Shown piece after piece: positions 41,896 to 51,051 of a stretch of DNA of 51,051 nucleotides. Origin of the DNA: an uncultured Sulfolobales archaeon (lineage in GTDB: Archaea > Thermoproteota > Thermoprotei_A > Sulfolobales > NBVN01); assembly GCA_938045815.1 (NCBI GenBank), contig CALIBI010000010.1, forward strand, positions 1-51,051, written 5' to 3'. Numbering within the stretch: the first letter of the stretch is position 1; every line of letters starts with the position of its first letter. The position numbers and the translations under genes are program-made. The notes under the pieces were generated by a model. The model saw only the letters and a list, made by a program, of their open reading frames with translations. It was not told the origin of the DNA and made no database searches.

Positions 41896-42837
41896 CTAGC
41901 CTCTGTAGTATGGCTTGCCTAGAGATGCTGGAGGTCTTGCGCCTCTAGAGATTACGAGCAGTGATAACAGGACAGCCAGATACGGCAACATTACCATGAA
42001 GTACGTCATTTCAGGTCTGCCCATTTTTATGAATACGTCTTGGAGACTAATTCCTAGAGACCAGCTTATACCAAATATTAAGCTACCTGATAAGCTGCGT
42101 AGGGGGTCCCACTTCCCGAAATATGCTAAGCCTATGGCGATGAACCCCATTCCGTATGTCAGGTTCTCGTAGAAGAGTCCCGTTATTTCTAAGCAAAGAA
42201 TAGTTCCAGCTAAGCCAGCCATAGCAGAAGACACAACTAGTGATGCTAGCCTATATAGCGTGACATTAATACCTGCCACGTCACATGCTTTAGGATTCTC
42301 ACCAAGAGCTCTAATCCATAAACCTATTCTAGTATTATAAATGATAAGCCAGAACACACCAGTTAGTAAGAACATCAAGTAAACACCAGGGTATTGATTA
42401 AAGAGTGCTCTACCAATCACGGGAATCTCAGAAAGTATTGGTATTCTTAAAGTTGGGGTTTTTGGTATGAAGATTATTTTACCCGCGTATAAAGCTCTAT
42501 AGAGAAAGTCTGAGAGACCGAAACCAAGAAAATATAATCCCATACCAGCTACTACCTGATTAAACCTCAGAATAATCTCGAATAACCCTAATAGTAGACC
42601 CAGCACGACACCAGTCAAGATTCCTGCCGCATATCCAAGCAGTAGGTTACCAGATAAAAACACTACGTGAAAACTCACGAAAGCGGACATGAGCATTATG
42701 CCATCAATACCTAAGTTTATTACGCCTGACCTCTCACCAAATACTTCACCCAAGCTAGAAATAGCTACTGGTGCTGACATTGTTAGGCCCAAGCCTACTA
42801 TAGACTGAATTAGCTCAAGACTCATATTCGCCCTCAC
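41896..42837 (-). CDS. ABC transporter permease, BMP/nucleoside family
   Basis: SSLGEVFGERSGVINLGIDGIMLMSAFVSF, GLWIRALGENPKACDVAGINVTLYR. Confidence 0.92.
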   Translation of the reverse strand: MRANMSLELIQSIVGLGLTMSAPVAISSLGEVFGERSGVINLGIDGIMLMSAFVSFHVVFLSGNLLLGYAAGILTGVVLGLLLGLFEIILRFNQVVAGMGLYFLGFGLSDFLYRALYAGKIIFIPKTPTLRIPILSEIPVIGRALFNQYPGVYLMFLLTGVFWLIIYNTRIGLWIRALGENPKACDVAGINVTLYRLASLVVSSAMAGLAGTILCLEITGLFYENLTYGMGFIAIGLAYFGKWDPLRSLSGSLIFGISWSLGISLQDVFIKMGRPEMTYFMVMLPYLAVLLSLLVISRGARPPASLGKPYYRG

Positions 42838-43898
42838 CTAACAACTAACTTAACTCTATACAGCACTAAAATAGTAAATAACATGAAAAATAAGTAAATT
42901 AACCCTTCCACAGCCTTCGAGTAAGTGTAAGTTAATCCAGTAGCTGACTGTAGGTATACTGATCCGTTATATATCATCCCGAATATTAACGAGGAACCAA
43001 TCACGCCTATTGGGTGATTCCTGCCTATGAGTGCTGTGATTATTGACGTATACCCTAAACCAACTGCTATGCCTTCATATAAGAAATGAAAAACTCCGAG
43101 GACCTCTATTCCACCAGCTAAGCCTGCTAACGCACCACTATACATCATACTAAAGACTATGAGATTCTTGACAGGAAATCCTGCATATTTAGCTGCATGA
43201 GGATTATTTCCTAAGACTCTTATCATGAAACCTAGTTTAGTCCTGAATAATAAGTAGTACGTCATGAAAGCTATAAATATAGCGACCAAAAAACCTACGT
43301 GGAGCCTGCTTTCAGGCAACATCAAAGGTAACTTAGCACTGATAGGTGGTGACATGGGCCACATCTCAGAGAGAGGATTTTTCAGAGGACCTCTCAAAAG
43401 CCATTGCATAATTTTAAAAGCCAACCAATTCATAATTACTGTAACAACTATCTCGTTTATCTCAAAATACGCTCTCATAAAACCAGCGATAAATGCCCAG
43501 AAAGCTCCAGCAAGAGCTCCAGCGAACATACTTGCTATCAGTGTTATACCTGCATCCATACCAATGCCCTGTAGGTAGAGAGCTGTAGCCGTGGTAGCTA
43601 TCGCTCCAAATAAGTACTGGCCTTCCGCACCAACATTCAAAACACCTGATCTGTTAGAGAAAGCTATTCCCACACCCATTAATAAGAATGGAGTAGTTCT
43701 AAGAAGAGTATCCGTGATCTGAATATATCCTCCTAGAGACCCCCTAATAAATGAGAAGTAACCAGTTATTGGATCAACGTTAGACCATATCATTAATAAT
43801 GAACCGACTAAAAACGCTGCACCTACAGATAGTAGAGGTAGTAACAGTATGTGTGTTAAGTCCGTTCTTCTTTCCTCAAATACTATGCTTAAGCCCAA
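42834..43898 (-). CDS. ABC transporter permease, BMP/nucleoside family
   Basis: GVGIAFSNRSGVLNVGAEGQYLFGA, GFMIRVLGNNPHAAKYAGFPVK. Confidence 0.92.
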   Translation of the reverse strand: MGLSIVFEERRTDLTHILLLPLLSVGAAFLVGSLLMIWSNVDPITGYFSFIRGSLGGYIQITDTLLRTTPFLLMGVGIAFSNRSGVLNVGAEGQYLFGAIATTATALYLQGIGMDAGITLIASMFAGALAGAFWAFIAGFMRAYFEINEIVVTVIMNWLAFKIMQWLLRGPLKNPLSEMWPMSPPISAKLPLMLPESRLHVGFLVAIFIAFMTYYLLFRTKLGFMIRVLGNNPHAAKYAGFPVKNLIVFSMMYSGALAGLAGGIEVLGVFHFLYEGIAVGLGYTSIITALIGRNHPIGVIGSSLIFGMIYNGSVYLQSATGLTYTYSKAVEGLIYLFFMLFTILVLYRVKLVVR

Positions 43899-45460
43899 AG
43901 TGCCTCAATCCTCTCTTTATTCATTTTGCTGTATCCAGCCATCATTAAACCAATATCTTCTATCTCTAACTCACCCGGCTTGAAAACCCCAACAATCTCA
44001 CCACCATACATCACAGCGATCTTATCACTTATGGAGAGTATTTCTGAGAGATCGCTAGATATAAGTATTACGCTACACTTTTTATTTCTTAACTCAATGA
44101 GTTTCCTACGAACAAATTCTGTCGCAGCTATGTCTAGTCCTGCCGTGGGTTCTTCAGCTATAAGTAGCTTAGGATTCCTCTCAATTTCCCTACCCACAAT
44201 CACTCTCTGAATATTACCTCCAGACAAGTTCTTAACCAGTGCCTTATGAGATGGCGTAACTACGCTGTACCTAGTTATGAGCTCTTTTGCTAGCTCTTCT
44301 ATGACCCTGACGTCTATTGGTTTTAGGTTATTAGGTATTGCTGGGAAGTCCTTAATTATTTTGCTGTCGTAGATCCTGGTTAACACTACGTTTTCGTAGA
44401 GTGGGAGGTCCCCTACTGTTCCGTACTTCAATCTCTCAGCTGGTATGTAGGAGATTCCGAGCTGAATCCTTTCTAAAACATTACTATTAGTTATGTCCTG
44501 ATTTAAGAAGAATATCTTCCCGCGAGTAGGTCTTCTTATTCCGTATAGAGTTTCAGCAAGTTCTTTTTGACCGTTCCCAGAAACTCCGGCAATACCTAAG
44601 ATCTCACCGGCTCTAACCCTAATATTAACGTCTTTTAAGGCTAGATTACCTCTATCCCCTAACGCCTCCAGGTTTCGTACCTCAAGAACAACCTCACTAA
44701 CTGGAGTGGTGGAAGGATTCTTAATATCTAAAAACACGTCTTTACCGACCATCAACCTAGCTAGTAATCTAGGGTTAGCCTCATCTCTGAGTAACTCACC
44801 AGTGACTTCACCATGTCTTAAGACCATTATTCTGTCTGCTATATGAAGAACCTCCTCGAGTTTATGTGATATGAAGATTATTGATAAACCACGCTGCTTC
44901 AAAGCTATCACAGCTTTAAAAAGTTCTCTAGTTTCTTGTGGTGTGAGAACTGACGTTGGCTCGTCAAGTATCAAGACTTTCGGGTTTCTGAAAAGAGTCT
45001 TCAGGATCTCAACTTTCTGCTTTTCTCCAGCAGATAGCTGCCATACTTTCGCGTAAGGGTTAATTTTGATACCTAACTTATCAGCAAATTCTTCAATCTC
45101 TTTCGCCACTTTCTTCAGATTAACGAAGAATCCTACCTCCCTTAACCCTAAAACTATGTTCTCAGCTATCGTTAAGTCCTCTACTAAAGTGAAGTGCTGG
45201 TGAACCATGCCGATACCGTTTCTGATGGCGTCTAGGGGTGAGCGATGAATAACTTTCTTACCCTCTATGTAGATCTCACCTTTATTCGGCTGTAGCAATC
45301 CATATAAAACATTCATGAGTGTAGTCTTACCAGCACCATTCTCACCTAAAACAGCCAGCACCTCACCCTTATAGAGTTTTAGATTAACATGATTAACAGC
45401 CACGACTCCCGGGAACTTCTTGACTATGTTTCTCATCTCAATAATAACTTTCCTCTCCAC
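43889..45460 (-). CDS. ABC transporter ATPase with two nucleotide-binding domains (BMP/nucleoside type)
   Basis: GENGAGKTTLMNVLYGL, SAGEKQKVEILKTL, LDEPTSVLTPQE; second NBD LSGGNIQRVIVGREI. Confidence 0.95.
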   Translation of the reverse strand: MERKVIIEMRNIVKKFPGVVAVNHVNLKLYKGEVLAVLGENGAGKTTLMNVLYGLLQPNKGEIYIEGKKVIHRSPLDAIRNGIGMVHQHFTLVEDLTIAENIVLGLREVGFFVNLKKVAKEIEEFADKLGIKINPYAKVWQLSAGEKQKVEILKTLFRNPKVLILDEPTSVLTPQETRELFKAVIALKQRGLSIIFISHKLEEVLHIADRIMVLRHGEVTGELLRDEANPRLLARLMVGKDVFLDIKNPSTTPVSEVVLEVRNLEALGDRGNLALKDVNIRVRAGEILGIAGVSGNGQKELAETLYGIRRPTRGKIFFLNQDITNSNVLERIQLGISYIPAERLKYGTVGDLPLYENVVLTRIYDSKIIKDFPAIPNNLKPIDVRVIEELAKELITRYSVVTPSHKALVKNLSGGNIQRVIVGREIERNPKLLIAEEPTAGLDIAATEFVRRKLIELRNKKCSVILISSDLSEILSISDKIAVMYGGEIVGVFKPGELEIEDIGLMMAGYSKMNKERIEALWA

Positions 45461-45513
45461 TATCTAAACACCCACTCTAAGAGAATTACTTTGTTAGGGA
45501 AAAAATAGGTATT

Positions 45514-46542
45514 TTAAGGCCTAAACCCTGTAGAAATCTGACCACTCACTATCTTGTTAATTATTTCTTGTGCTTCCGACCAGATATTAGAAGGTAATGC
45601 ACCGCCAGGCACTATTTTCAGACCATTATTCTCTAAATTAATCCAGTATTCTTGCCCGCCCTGAGTCTTGAGCTTACCACTCAAATAGTCCTGGTAGAAC
45701 TGTTCGAATATGACACTCCAATCCCATATCTCAGCTAGTAGTAGTCCCTCTGGGTATATCTCAGGATGGTAAGTGCCGCTCATCATGACGTATATCCCAG
45801 CGTCCTTAGCTCCTGAGATCCCGCCTAACTGACACCCGTCACCCATGGTTTTGACTACATCAATCTTATACTGCTCAACTAAGGCTGCAGTAGCTAGTTT
45901 TGCTTTAGGAACGTCGTGAAAGTCGCCCGTGTAGACTACGTGGAGTACTGCGTCCGGATTCAGGCCAACATACTTGAGTCCTTCTCTAAGTCCTATCTCA
46001 CACCTAGATAGCTCCGCTACTGCCATCCCAGCAACATAACCTATGTGTCCTGTCTTAGTAACTTTACTAGCTATATAAGCAGCAACAAAACAGGACTGAT
46101 CCGTTCTTACATCACCTATACTTACTCTAGGCCCCTTATACTGAGGAGCTCCAGCAATAGCTAAGAAATAAACATCCCTCGTTACCTCACCAGCTATCTT
46201 AGCCATCGGCTCACCAAACTGAAAACCAACACCAATTATTAAGTCGTAACCCTGCTCCACATAACTCCTTATCGTTGCTTCTATCTGAGCAGGGTCATAC
46301 ACTCCCTGAACCCAAGCAATATCTACTTCTGGGTGCCTACCACGGAAAGCCTCCATAGCTCTATAGCCAGCCTCATTCCAAGCTGTGTCAGTAACACTTC
46401 CAGGGAATATGAAAGCAATCTTCACTCTCTGCGGCGCTGCAGGCGGTGGTTGAGTTACTGACGCAACATAATAACCTACTAGACCAGCAATAATAGCTAT
46501 TACAAGCACTATGATAGCTATATGTAAACGTGTGACTACCAT
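45514..46542 (-). CDS. BMP-family ABC transporter substrate-binding protein
   Basis: N-terminal TM; VKIAFIFPGSVTDTAWNEAGYRAMEAFRGRHPEV, LIIGVGFQFGEPMAKIA, MGDGCQLGGISGAKDAGIYVMMSG. Confidence 0.93.
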   Translation of the reverse strand: MVVTRLHIAIIVLVIAIIAGLVGYYVASVTQPPPAAPQRVKIAFIFPGSVTDTAWNEAGYRAMEAFRGRHPEVDIAWVQGVYDPAQIEATIRSYVEQGYDLIIGVGFQFGEPMAKIAGEVTRDVYFLAIAGAPQYKGPRVSIGDVRTDQSCFVAAYIASKVTKTGHIGYVAGMAVAELSRCEIGLREGLKYVGLNPDAVLHVVYTGDFHDVPKAKLATAALVEQYKIDVVKTMGDGCQLGGISGAKDAGIYVMMSGTYHPEIYPEGLLLAEIWDWSVIFEQFYQDYLSGKLKTQGGQEYWINLENNGLKIVPGGALPSNIWSEAQEIINKIVSGQISTGFRP

Positions 46543-46829
46543 GTTAGATACCTCAAATTAAGAATGAGTAACGGTTTTTAAATTTTTAATTCCCAGTTAA
46601 GTGAGTATAACATCCTACATAACTTCTTTCTCATTAGATTCAAGACCTAGATTCTCTGCTAATTCTTGTTTTAATAGTTCTTAATATGAAGCTAAGAGTA
46701 AAGAAGCAGATGATGTAGTAATATCGCTTTCAAGAACCAATTCTTTTCGAGAAATCGCTACTCGTAAATATATTAACGAGAAACTACATTAATTAACGGC
46801 GTGATGAGAAGAGGGTCTAGTGAGTTAAG

Positions 46830-47318
46830 ATGAGCTATGCCGGAAATACTGAGTCGTCACGTATGTTTCGAGTGGACTCCACCTACCTAATAATTTTTGT
46901 TTTGTTGTTTACGGGTTTCTTCACACTAATTAACTTACTAATAGGATTTCAAGAGAGCTTACCGCAGAGATTCCTCACGGTATTAAACACGGCTTCCTTC
47001 GTTACTTTAGTAAGTGTTCTGATCCTGCACACAATATATCATAACAAGAATACTGCTGCAATACTCTTAATTAGTTGCGGGATTTTCGTGATATCCTACT
47101 ACAGTTACGTGATCTTTAAAGCATTCAGCAAAGACTTAACAATAATACCCTACCCACTACTAATCGAGCTTAAAGGAAGCAGTAATTCAGTCTATGTGGT
47201 AGACCTGCCGCAAATCATTATTATCTCTCTACTCATACGCTACGCCTACAAAAAACACAAAGAACTAAGGAATCCTGAAGAAGTAGAAACTGAAATCACT
47301 GCCTCAAGTCATGCGTGA
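46830..47318 (+). CDS. Small multi-TM membrane protein, unknown function
   Basis: 162 aa with about four hydrophobic segments. Confidence 0.6.
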   Translation: MSYAGNTESSRMFRVDSTYLIIFVLLFTGFFTLINLLIGFQESLPQRFLTVLNTASFVTLVSVLILHTIYHNKNTAAILLISCGIFVISYYSYVIFKAFSKDLTIIPYPLLIELKGSSNSVYVVDLPQIIIISLLIRYAYKKHKELRNPEEVETEITASSHA

Positions 47319-47409
47319 ATAAAAAGAAATCTCCTATCTATGAGGTCACCATAAAATGGTGCCGGAATTCTCAAATACTTATAAGCTTTTGTTTTACTTT
47401 TGTTTTGGT

Positions 47410-47506
47410 GCCGCGGTAGTATAGCCCGGTCAAGTATGCGGGCCTCTCGAGCCGCGTTAAGCGTGGAAAGCCCGTGACCCGGGTTCAAATCCCGGCCGCG
47501 GCACCA
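47410..47506 (+). tRNA. tRNA-Glu(CTC), CCA encoded, with a ~19-nt intron (about 47450-47468) in the anticodon loop
   Basis: Acceptor gccgcgg/ccgcggc; anticodon arm cgggc-ctCTCg...a-gcccg after removing agccgcgttaagcgtggaa; T arm cccgggttcaaatcccgg. Confidence 0.93.
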
Positions 47507-47535
47507 CTGACGCTGATTACCTGTTACTCGGGTTT

Positions 47536-47832
47536 CTACTTCCTACGTTTTAGTGTGAAAGTATGTCCTCTCACGTCTATTATTTCAGCGTTGAGTTTTC
47601 TTGAGACTTCAGTTGCTATTTCCTCGACTTCAAGTTCTTTGAGTGCTGTCTTCAGTATCTTGACCTTAACTATTTCTTCTTTCTCCAGGAGTCTGCGAAT
47701 CTCGTTTATGGTTCCCTCACTTAATCCTTTCTTCCCTATCCTCACTCTGGCTGGCTTGCTCAAGACCTTCCTTACGTTTCTTGTTTCTTTTTCACGCAAG
47801 GTTTTCTCATCACCCAGCCACATTGTAAGCAT
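47536..47832 (-). CDS. CRM/YhbY-family RNA-binding protein
   Basis: PARVRIGKKGLSEGTINEIRRLLEKEEIVKVKILKTALKELEVEEIATEVSRKLNAEIIDVRGHTFTLKRR; probable later start, overlaps the upstream gene. Confidence 0.9.
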   Translation of the reverse strand: MLTMWLGDEKTLREKETRNVRKVLSKPARVRIGKKGLSEGTINEIRRLLEKEEIVKVKILKTALKELEVEEIATEVSRKLNAEIIDVRGHTFTLKRRK

Positions 47833-48113
47833 GTCAGAGTTATTATAACTTGCTTTCTATTACTTCTTATCCTGACTCTAGCTGTTGTTCCCGGGATTAA
47901 AGGTACTAAGCAATTCTCACATACGTACCTCCTGTAGAGTAAGGGTTTTCTAGCTCTGGCTTTACGGAGGAGTCTGAGACCTAATTCTATTTCTTTCCTG
48001 GCTACCTCTATTAAGCCTAGCTTGAGCATCTTAACTGATGTGTTGTAGAGTATTAGGGATCTCTGAATAGCTAAGTCTCTGATTAAGCCACGCCTCCCCA
48101 CCTTAAGCCGCAC
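47772..48113 (-). CDS. rnp4: Ribonuclease P protein component 4 (Rpp21/Rpr2)
   Basis: YRRYVCENCLVPLIPGTTARVRIRSNRKQVIITLTCLQCGWVMRKP zinc ribbon. Confidence 0.9.
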   Translation of the reverse strand: MRLKVGRRGLIRDLAIQRSLILYNTSVKMLKLGLIEVARKEIELGLRLLRKARARKPLLYRRYVCENCLVPLIPGTTARVRIRSNRKQVIITLTCLQCGWVMRKPCVKKKQET

Positions 48114-48201
48114 CTCGTCAGGGCCTACTACCTAGATTAGTACCACCAACGATATAACTTGAATTCTTATTAACTTAGTTTCGTTAAGTCTTTGTGGTGG
48201 T

Positions 48202-49143
48202 ATGTTGGAGTTAAGAGAATTTAGTTCTAGGATATCAGACTTAATCACTAAGGCTTCTAGGAGTGTTGTGACTGTCTTCACTTTAGTGCCTAGCATAGAC
48301 ATATTCTTTAGGTATAGGGAGGTTAGGGGTGCTGGGTCAGGATTCTTCGTGGAACCCGGCTTAGTAGTTACTAACGCTCACGTGGTGATGAATGCGAGAG
48401 AGGTTGTGGTTCTAGTACCTAAGTACGGGAAAGAGAGAGCTAGAGTACTTGTTGCTGACCCCTACAGAGACTTAGCTCTGCTTAGGGTTGGGGTGAGTGA
48501 CGCGGAACCTCTGCCGTTAGGAGACTCAGACAAGCTTAAAGTAGGTGATTTAGTTTTCGCGATAGGCTCTCCCCTAGGCTTGCCCGGTCCCTCAGTATCG
48601 ATGGGTGTTGTGAGTGCTTTAGGTAGAACCATAACTGGAGAGAACATAGTCTTGGAAGACTTAGTTCAGACAGACGCAGCTATAAACCCAGGCAATAGTG
48701 GTGGCCCGCTAGTGAACGTTGATGGCGAGGCCGTAGGGGTAGCTACAGCTATAATACCGTACGCTCAAGGAATAGGTTTCGCGATACCGATAAATACCGT
48801 AAGGAGGTTTATTCAGATGATCAGAGAATACGGTACTGTTGTTAGGGCTTGGTTAGGTGTTTACGTAACACCCCTAACAGAAGAAGCAGTTAAGCTCTAC
48901 GAGCTACCTGTCAGTGAGGGTGTTGTGATCGTTAACATAGTTCCTGGATCACCAGCAGACAAGCACGGACTAGCGATAGGTGACATAATAGTTGAAGCAA
49001 ATAATAAGCCAGTGAGGAAAGTAAGTGATTTGAGAGCCGCGATAGAAGAAAGCATAAGTTCCGAATGTGTCAACCTGAAAATCGTTAGAGGTCATAAAGT
49101 AATAAGTAGGTGCGTACCCCCAGTTGTTGAGAGACTCTACTAA
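48202..49143 (+). CDS. HtrA/DegP-like trypsin-family serine protease with PDZ domain
   Basis: GSGFFVEPGLVVTNAHVV (His), DPYRDLALLRV (Asp), DAAINPGNSGGPLVN (Ser); PDZ GVVIVNIVPGSPADKHGLAIGDIIVEANNKPV. Confidence 0.95.
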   Translation: MLELREFSSRISDLITKASRSVVTVFTLVPSIDIFFRYREVRGAGSGFFVEPGLVVTNAHVVMNAREVVVLVPKYGKERARVLVADPYRDLALLRVGVSDAEPLPLGDSDKLKVGDLVFAIGSPLGLPGPSVSMGVVSALGRTITGENIVLEDLVQTDAAINPGNSGGPLVNVDGEAVGVATAIIPYAQGIGFAIPINTVRRFIQMIREYGTVVRAWLGVYVTPLTEEAVKLYELPVSEGVVIVNIVPGSPADKHGLAIGDIIVEANNKPVRKVSDLRAAIEESISSECVNLKIVRGHKVISRCVPPVVERLY

Positions 49144-49219
49144 CCTACACACAACCCACAAAGACTTGTTTTGTTGGACTCATGAAAACTTTAATAATCC
49201 CCAGAAAAATTATTATTGG

Positions 49220-49304
49220 GCCGCCGTAGCTCAGCCCGGGAGAGCACCCGGCTGAAGTTTTACTGGAGACCGGGGTGTCCGGGGTTCAAATCCCCGCGGC
49301 GGCA
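49220..49304 (+). tRNA. tRNA-Phe(GAA), CCA not encoded, with an ~11-nt intron (about 49258-49268)
   Basis: Acceptor gccgccg/cggcggc; cccgg-ctGAAg[ttttactggag]a-ccggg; T arm cggggttcaaatccccg. Confidence 0.9.
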
Positions 49305-49314
49305 TAACCTAAAA

Positions 49315-50031
49315 TTAGAGAATTATCTTAAGGTATTCCTCGCACGCGTGAACAATTATTGATGCTACGACCCAAGCATCTAGTGGTTTATGGTATATGG
49401 AGTACGTGGCTACTGCGTTAGCCACCACCTCGTTAGAGAATTCCCCGTGCGGAAACCCCCCAATAGCTATCGGTAAGTCCTTCTTCAAAGCTTCCTCACA
49501 TATCTTCTTAGGACTTGCGAGAACCCCCTTCTCGTTCAGTAGTATTAGACCCTGAACACCTAACTTCTTAAGCAAGCTTGTTATGGTTGACGGGAAAATT
49601 CTGAGGAGAGGTTTTCTTGCTTCTGGAGGGACTACCCCCTCCCTAAACAACTGTTCTATTAAGCTAACGAACCTGTTGTAGTTTCTTGGTATGCGTATCT
49701 CTGGATTAACCTCGATGACGTAGTCACCGTACGTATGCACGAGAACTTGGAGTTTCCCCTCTATGTTGAGGGGTGAGGACAGTATCTCAAGCAGTGTTAC
49801 GTGCACTATATCTGGTCTGCCTCTCTTCACGGAATCATGGAGGTTTTTCATAGCGTGGTAATGAACAGACTTATCTAGTAGGATCTCAGTCGGTTTCTTA
49901 TTCCTGAGCTTAGCGCTCTTAATTACTGCCGCGTGATTACAGATCTCTCGAGGGACTAGTTCCAGGGACGCCTCAGCAATCACTATCTTTACTAAACTCA
50001 CGGACAACCCTGGGTTACTTAGTATCGGCAC
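49315..50031 (-). CDS. nep1: 16S rRNA (pseudouridine-N1)-methyltransferase Nep1/Emg1
   Basis: SLELVPREICNHAAVIKSAKLRNKKPTEILLDKSVHYHAM, GRPDIVHVTLLEILSSPLN, VYTYGD-like HTYGDYVIEVNPEIRIPRNYNRF. Confidence 0.94.
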   Translation of the reverse strand: MPILSNPGLSVSLVKIVIAEASLELVPREICNHAAVIKSAKLRNKKPTEILLDKSVHYHAMKNLHDSVKRGRPDIVHVTLLEILSSPLNIEGKLQVLVHTYGDYVIEVNPEIRIPRNYNRFVSLIEQLFREGVVPPEARKPLLRIFPSTITSLLKKLGVQGLILLNEKGVLASPKKICEEALKKDLPIAIGGFPHGEFSNEVVANAVATYSIYHKPLDAWVVASIIVHACEEYLKIIL

Positions 50032-50107
50032 GAATAAAAAGAATCACGTACACCCAAATACTGCTCTTGTTCCTCACGACGTCACTGCGGACGTGGTTCG
50101 GCACGTC

Positions 50108-50569
50108 CTACAAGTCTAACACAGTACTCACGTACCAGCAATCATTTTCTTTAGTTATCTTCATGAGTGAGTATGTGACTGCCTTCACTTCATTTCTGAT
50201 TTCGTGTTTTTCCGGGTCTACGTACTCTCCGCAGACCTCCCCCATAAATCTGAGCGGTTTGTTTAGTTCTGACAAACTCTTCACTCTCTTCTCGAATACT
50301 ACGCTGAGTTGAGTGAAAGCTAGTTTCTCGACACTAAATATTATCAGTAGGTCTTCTAACCATCTGTAGAGTGCGTTATAAGCATCTATACCACTATCAA
50401 CTATGAGTTTCCGCGTCTTACACTCTACTTTGGAGGTGTTCAGCATAACCTCGAAGAGAGCTCTACCAGCGTTCTCGAAAGCTTCCTCAAGTGTTTTTCC
50501 TGAAGCCTCAAAGTACGCGTCCGTAGTGTGTTCCAGGAATCTGTAGCCACCACAGGAAGACCTCCCCAC
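50108..50569 (-). CDS. Archease (RtcB cofactor)
   Basis: YRFLEHTTDAYFEASGKTLEEAFENAGRALFEVM...AVTYSLMKI. Confidence 0.92.
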   Translation of the reverse strand: MGRSSCGGYRFLEHTTDAYFEASGKTLEEAFENAGRALFEVMLNTSKVECKTRKLIVDSGIDAYNALYRWLEDLLIIFSVEKLAFTQLSVVFEKRVKSLSELNKPLRFMGEVCGEYVDPEKHEIRNEVKAVTYSLMKITKENDCWYVSTVLDL

Positions 50570-50666
50570 CTCTTACCCCTACTATGAGGCTACGTAATTT
50601 CTAATAAGTGAGTTTAGTGTAGTGATTCCTTAAAATTTAAATTATAGGCTTACTTCTATTACTTTG

Positions 50667-50759
50667 GCGGCGGTCGTCTAGCCTGGTCTAGGACGCCGGC
50701 CTTCCAAGGTATCCGTAGAACGCCGGAGATCCCGGGTTCGAATCCCGGCCGCCGCACCA
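50667..50759 (+). tRNA. tRNA-Gly(TCC), CCA encoded, with a ~14-nt intron (about 50707-50720)
   Basis: Acceptor gcggcgg/ccgccgc; ccggc-ctTCCa[aggtatccgtagaa]c-gccgg; T arm cccgggttcgaatcccgg. Confidence 0.9.
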
Positions 50760-51051
50760 CCCCCATAAATGCAGGTAGTTGTAGAAACTCTGTAGGAAAA
50801 GCGAACAGCAATGAATCATATTGTTGAGAGTTAGTTCACATCCTGGCTAGAGAGTTCAAACCTACGCGGACCCCTGCGCGTGAACTACGTTCTAGCTAAC
50901 AACACGAGAGTCCACGCGAGATCTCGAACAAACAACCCAACAAGTTGACTTGTTTTCTGGTGCGGGCGGTGGTTCCTAAGTCTCGTTTACTTGCTGTTTG
51001 GGTGAAGTAAAGCTTAATAAAACCTAACACCTAATTTGTTAGGAGGTGGAG

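Overview
This is a crenarchaeal (Thermoprotei, probably Desulfurococcales-like) hyperthermophile chromosomal segment dominated by informational genes. It contains: reverse gyrase (5' truncated by the window edge); a 2-oxoacid:ferredoxin oxidoreductase operon; a GINS subunit plus MCM; argF; FEN1; Elp3 next to a Trm9-like methyltransferase; UppP; a HEPN/MNT pair; the rps10-tef1-rps7-[DUF151 gene]-rps12-nusA-rpl30e-rpoA2-rpoA1-rpoB-rpoH cluster; leuS; a BMP/nucleoside-type ABC transporter; RNase P (Rpp21) and a CRM/YhbY protein; HtrA; Nep1; archease; and six tRNA genes. Four of the six tRNAs appear to carry introns, including a 20-nt non-canonical intron at position 30/31 of tRNA-Lys(CTT) with a clean bulge-helix-bulge. 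The most interesting material lies outside the ORF track. (i) There are several unannotated box C/D sRNA candidates in intergenic DNA; one has a guide matching the universal 16S 1399-1407 segment, so the N+5 rule predicts methylation of C1402. (ii) rpoB has no ATG/GTG/TTG between the in-frame rpoH stop and residue ~101, which points to CTG initiation. (iii) There are relics of a second LeuRS and of a frameshifted SsuA/ThiY-type binding protein. (iv) A large orphan secreted-protein gene is flanked by ~21-nt imperfect direct repeats. (v) A DUF151 (bifunctional nuclease) gene is inserted in opposite orientation inside the ribosomal/RNAP cluster. No CRISPR array, IS element or rRNA gene was seen. 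All calls are by eye; no database search or folding program was run.
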